Of a stretch of 14,885 nt of DNA, positions 13,923-14,885 are shown piece by piece. A model generated the notes under the pieces. It was given only the letters and a program-made list of their open reading frames with translations. It was not told where the DNA came from and made no database searches. How positions within the stretch are numbered: the stretch's first letter is position 1; every line of letters starts with the position of its first letter. The stretch is from UBA4246 sp045113695 (GTDB lineage Bacteria > Bacillota > Clostridia > Christensenellales > Aristaeellaceae): positions 1 to 14,885 of the forward strand of contig JBGUJG010000112.1 of the NCBI GenBank assembly GCA_045113695.1. Direction: 5' to 3'. The translations under genes were made by a program, and so were the position numbers.

Positions 13923-14756
13923 TCACTCTTTCCATTCCCCGTCAAATACGAATTCCGCGGGGCCGGACATATAAACATGGTTATCGGAAGCGTTCCACTG
14001 CAGCTGCAGGTTGCCGCCGGGCAGCTTCATCTGGACGGACCGGTCGCACATGCCGGTCAGGACGCCGGCCACCAGGGCGGCGCACGCGCCGGTGCCGCAG
14101 GCCAGGGTTTCCCCGGCGCCGCGCTCCCAGACGCGCATCTGCAGCACTTCCCGGTTGATGGCCCGGACAAATTCCACGTTGACCCGGCGCGGGAACAGCG
14201 GGTGATGCTCGATCATCGGGCCCAGCACCGGCAGGTCGATCACCTCCGGGTCGCGCACGAAGATGACGGCGTGCGGGTTGCCCATGTTGACGCAGGTGAG
14301 GAACAGGGTCTGCCCCATCATCTGCAGGCGGTGCCGCAGGACCATTTCCCCCGGCAGGTCCACCGGGATCAGGCGGGGGGACAGCTCCGGCGACCCCATA
14401 TCGACCCGGACGTTGACCACCGTGTCCTCGTCCGTGGTCAGCCACATCTGCCGGATGCCTCCCTTGGTCAGCAGGGACAGCTCCTTCTTGTCCGTAAGCC
14501 CCCGCTCGAACATATAGCGGCCGATGCAGCGGGCGACGTTGCCGCACATCTCCGATTCGCTGCCGTCGGAGTTGAAAATGCGCATCCCGGCGTCCGCCCC
14601 GTCCGCCGGCTCCAGCAGCACCAGGCCGTCCGCGCCGACCCCGAAGTGCGGCCTGCACATCTGGATGGCCAGCCTGGAAGGATCGGCGATATCTTCCTCA
14701 AAACAGTTGACCAGTACAAAATCGTTGCCGATGCCCTGCATTTTTGTGAAACGCAT
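13923..14756 (-). CDS. dapF: Diaminopimelate epimerase
   Basis: A 277-residue cofactor-independent racemase-type enzyme that converts LL- to meso-diaminopimelate for lysine and peptidoglycan cross-links. The two catalytic cysteines are C71 in NSDGSESEMCGN (62-73) and C220 in ERGAGETLACGTGA (211-224). Also visible are the N-terminal FTKMQGIGNDFV and the VNMGNPHAV segment. Start choice: the ATG at 14756 is preferred because GGAGG (14764-14768) lies seven bases upstream and the protein then begins MRFTKMQGIGNDF as usual. An ATG 30 bases further out adds ten residues with no family match and would place this ribosome binding site inside the coding region. The gene is upstream of dapL, which makes its substrate. 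The region before it is repeat-rich, and no clear promoter was found. Confidence 0.96.
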   Translation of the reverse strand: MRFTKMQGIGNDFVLVNCFEEDIADPSRLAIQMCRPHFGVGADGLVLLEPADGADAGMRIFNSDGSESEMCGNVARCIGRYMFERGLTDKKELSLLTKGGIRQMWLTTDEDTVVNVRVDMGSPELSPRLIPVDLPGEMVLRHRLQMMGQTLFLTCVNMGNPHAVIFVRDPEVIDLPVLGPMIEHHPLFPRRVNVEFVRAINREVLQMRVWERGAGETLACGTGACAALVAGVLTGMCDRSVQMKLPGGNLQLQWNASDNHVYMSGPAEFVFDGEWKE

Positions 14757-14784
14757 TATGTTTCCTCCAAAAAGACAACCATTC

Positions 14785-14885
14785 AATAGTTAGGAATTAG
14801 GAGTGAGGAGTGAGGAGTTGAAATTGGTTCATTAACTATTAACTCCTCACTAAGTGAGCGGAGCGAACGGTCACTCCTCACTCCT
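14785..14885. repeat. Nested inverted-repeat element, cut by the window end
   Basis: The stretch contains the iterated unit GAGTGAG (14801-14814) and several nested stems. AATAGTTA (14785-14792) pairs with TAACTATT (14833-14840). GTGAGGAGTT (14810-14819) pairs with AACTCCTCAC (14841-14850). AGGAGTGAGGAGTGA (14799-14813) pairs perfectly with 14871-14885. AGTGA/TCACT (14853-14857/14871-14875) forms a smaller hairpin. There is no coding potential. This looks like a non-autonomous intergenic repeat (REP- or MITE-like) lying upstream of dapF. Its right end lies beyond the window. Confidence 0.7.

Noticed and set aside
14757..14786. Ten-residue N-terminal extension of DapF
   Set aside because: A GGAGG site sits within this stretch, at ideal spacing for the internal ATG at 14756.
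12546..14789. A very long rightward open frame (747 codons) opposite dapL and dapF
   Set aside because: It is antisense to two clear enzymes with intact catalytic motifs. Its translation is rich in Gly, Ala, Arg, His, Asp and Val, as expected from a GC-rich shadow frame, and it has no family motif.

Overview
The window looks like chromosomal DNA from a GC-rich, strictly anaerobic member of the Bacillota (class Clostridia), probably a gut or rumen organism. The basis is a DapL-type lysine pathway, a diiron flavoprotein of the FprA type, a DivIC-like septum protein, SH3/peptidoglycan-binding surface proteins with Pro-Thr-Ala linkers, and strong AGGAGG-type ribosome binding sites. The species cannot be named from the sequence alone. 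Long antisense open frames are common because of the base composition and were not called as genes.

Layout. (1) Positions 1-170 hold a promoter firing leftward out of the window and a set of overlapping inverted repeats. (2) A leftward cell-envelope cluster runs from 4418 to 171: a large secreted wall-binding protein (4 peptidoglycan-binding modules, 5 SH3 modules, a Cys/His-rich C-terminal domain), a DivIC/FtsB-like division protein, and a Ppx/GppA phosphatase overlapping it by 4 bases. (3) Divergently, at 4706-5737, lies an unrecognised secreted protein with its own consensus promoter. (4) A perfect 17-bp bidirectional terminator (5751-5787) separates it from a leftward operon: purA, a metallophosphoesterase overlapping purA by 4 bases, and the flavodiiron protein gene fprA. 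(5) Between purA and the next gene lies a consensus rightward promoter, followed by a roughly 160-nt region predicted to fold into a long rod-shaped RNA (a 6S-like RNA or a riboswitch-like leader). It ends exactly at the ribosome binding site of an S41-type lipoprotein peptidase (9834-11768). (6) A lower-GC island (about 11876-12567) carries a blasticidin-S-deaminase-like cytidine deaminase and a 47-residue small ORF, flanked by two homologous terminator hairpins. (7) A leftward lysine/peptidoglycan pair, dapF then dapL, closes the window. Upstream of dapF is a repeat-rich inverted-repeat element cut by the window end.

Working together: DapF and DapL provide meso- and LL-diaminopimelate for lysine and peptidoglycan. 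The SH3/PG-binding protein and DivIC-like protein act at the wall and septum. PurA makes the AMP precursor and may be coupled to a nucleotide-type phosphoesterase. FprA removes oxygen or NO. The strongest candidates for something undescribed are the structured RNA at 9619-9816, the deaminase island with its small ORF, and the C-terminal domain of the wall protein.
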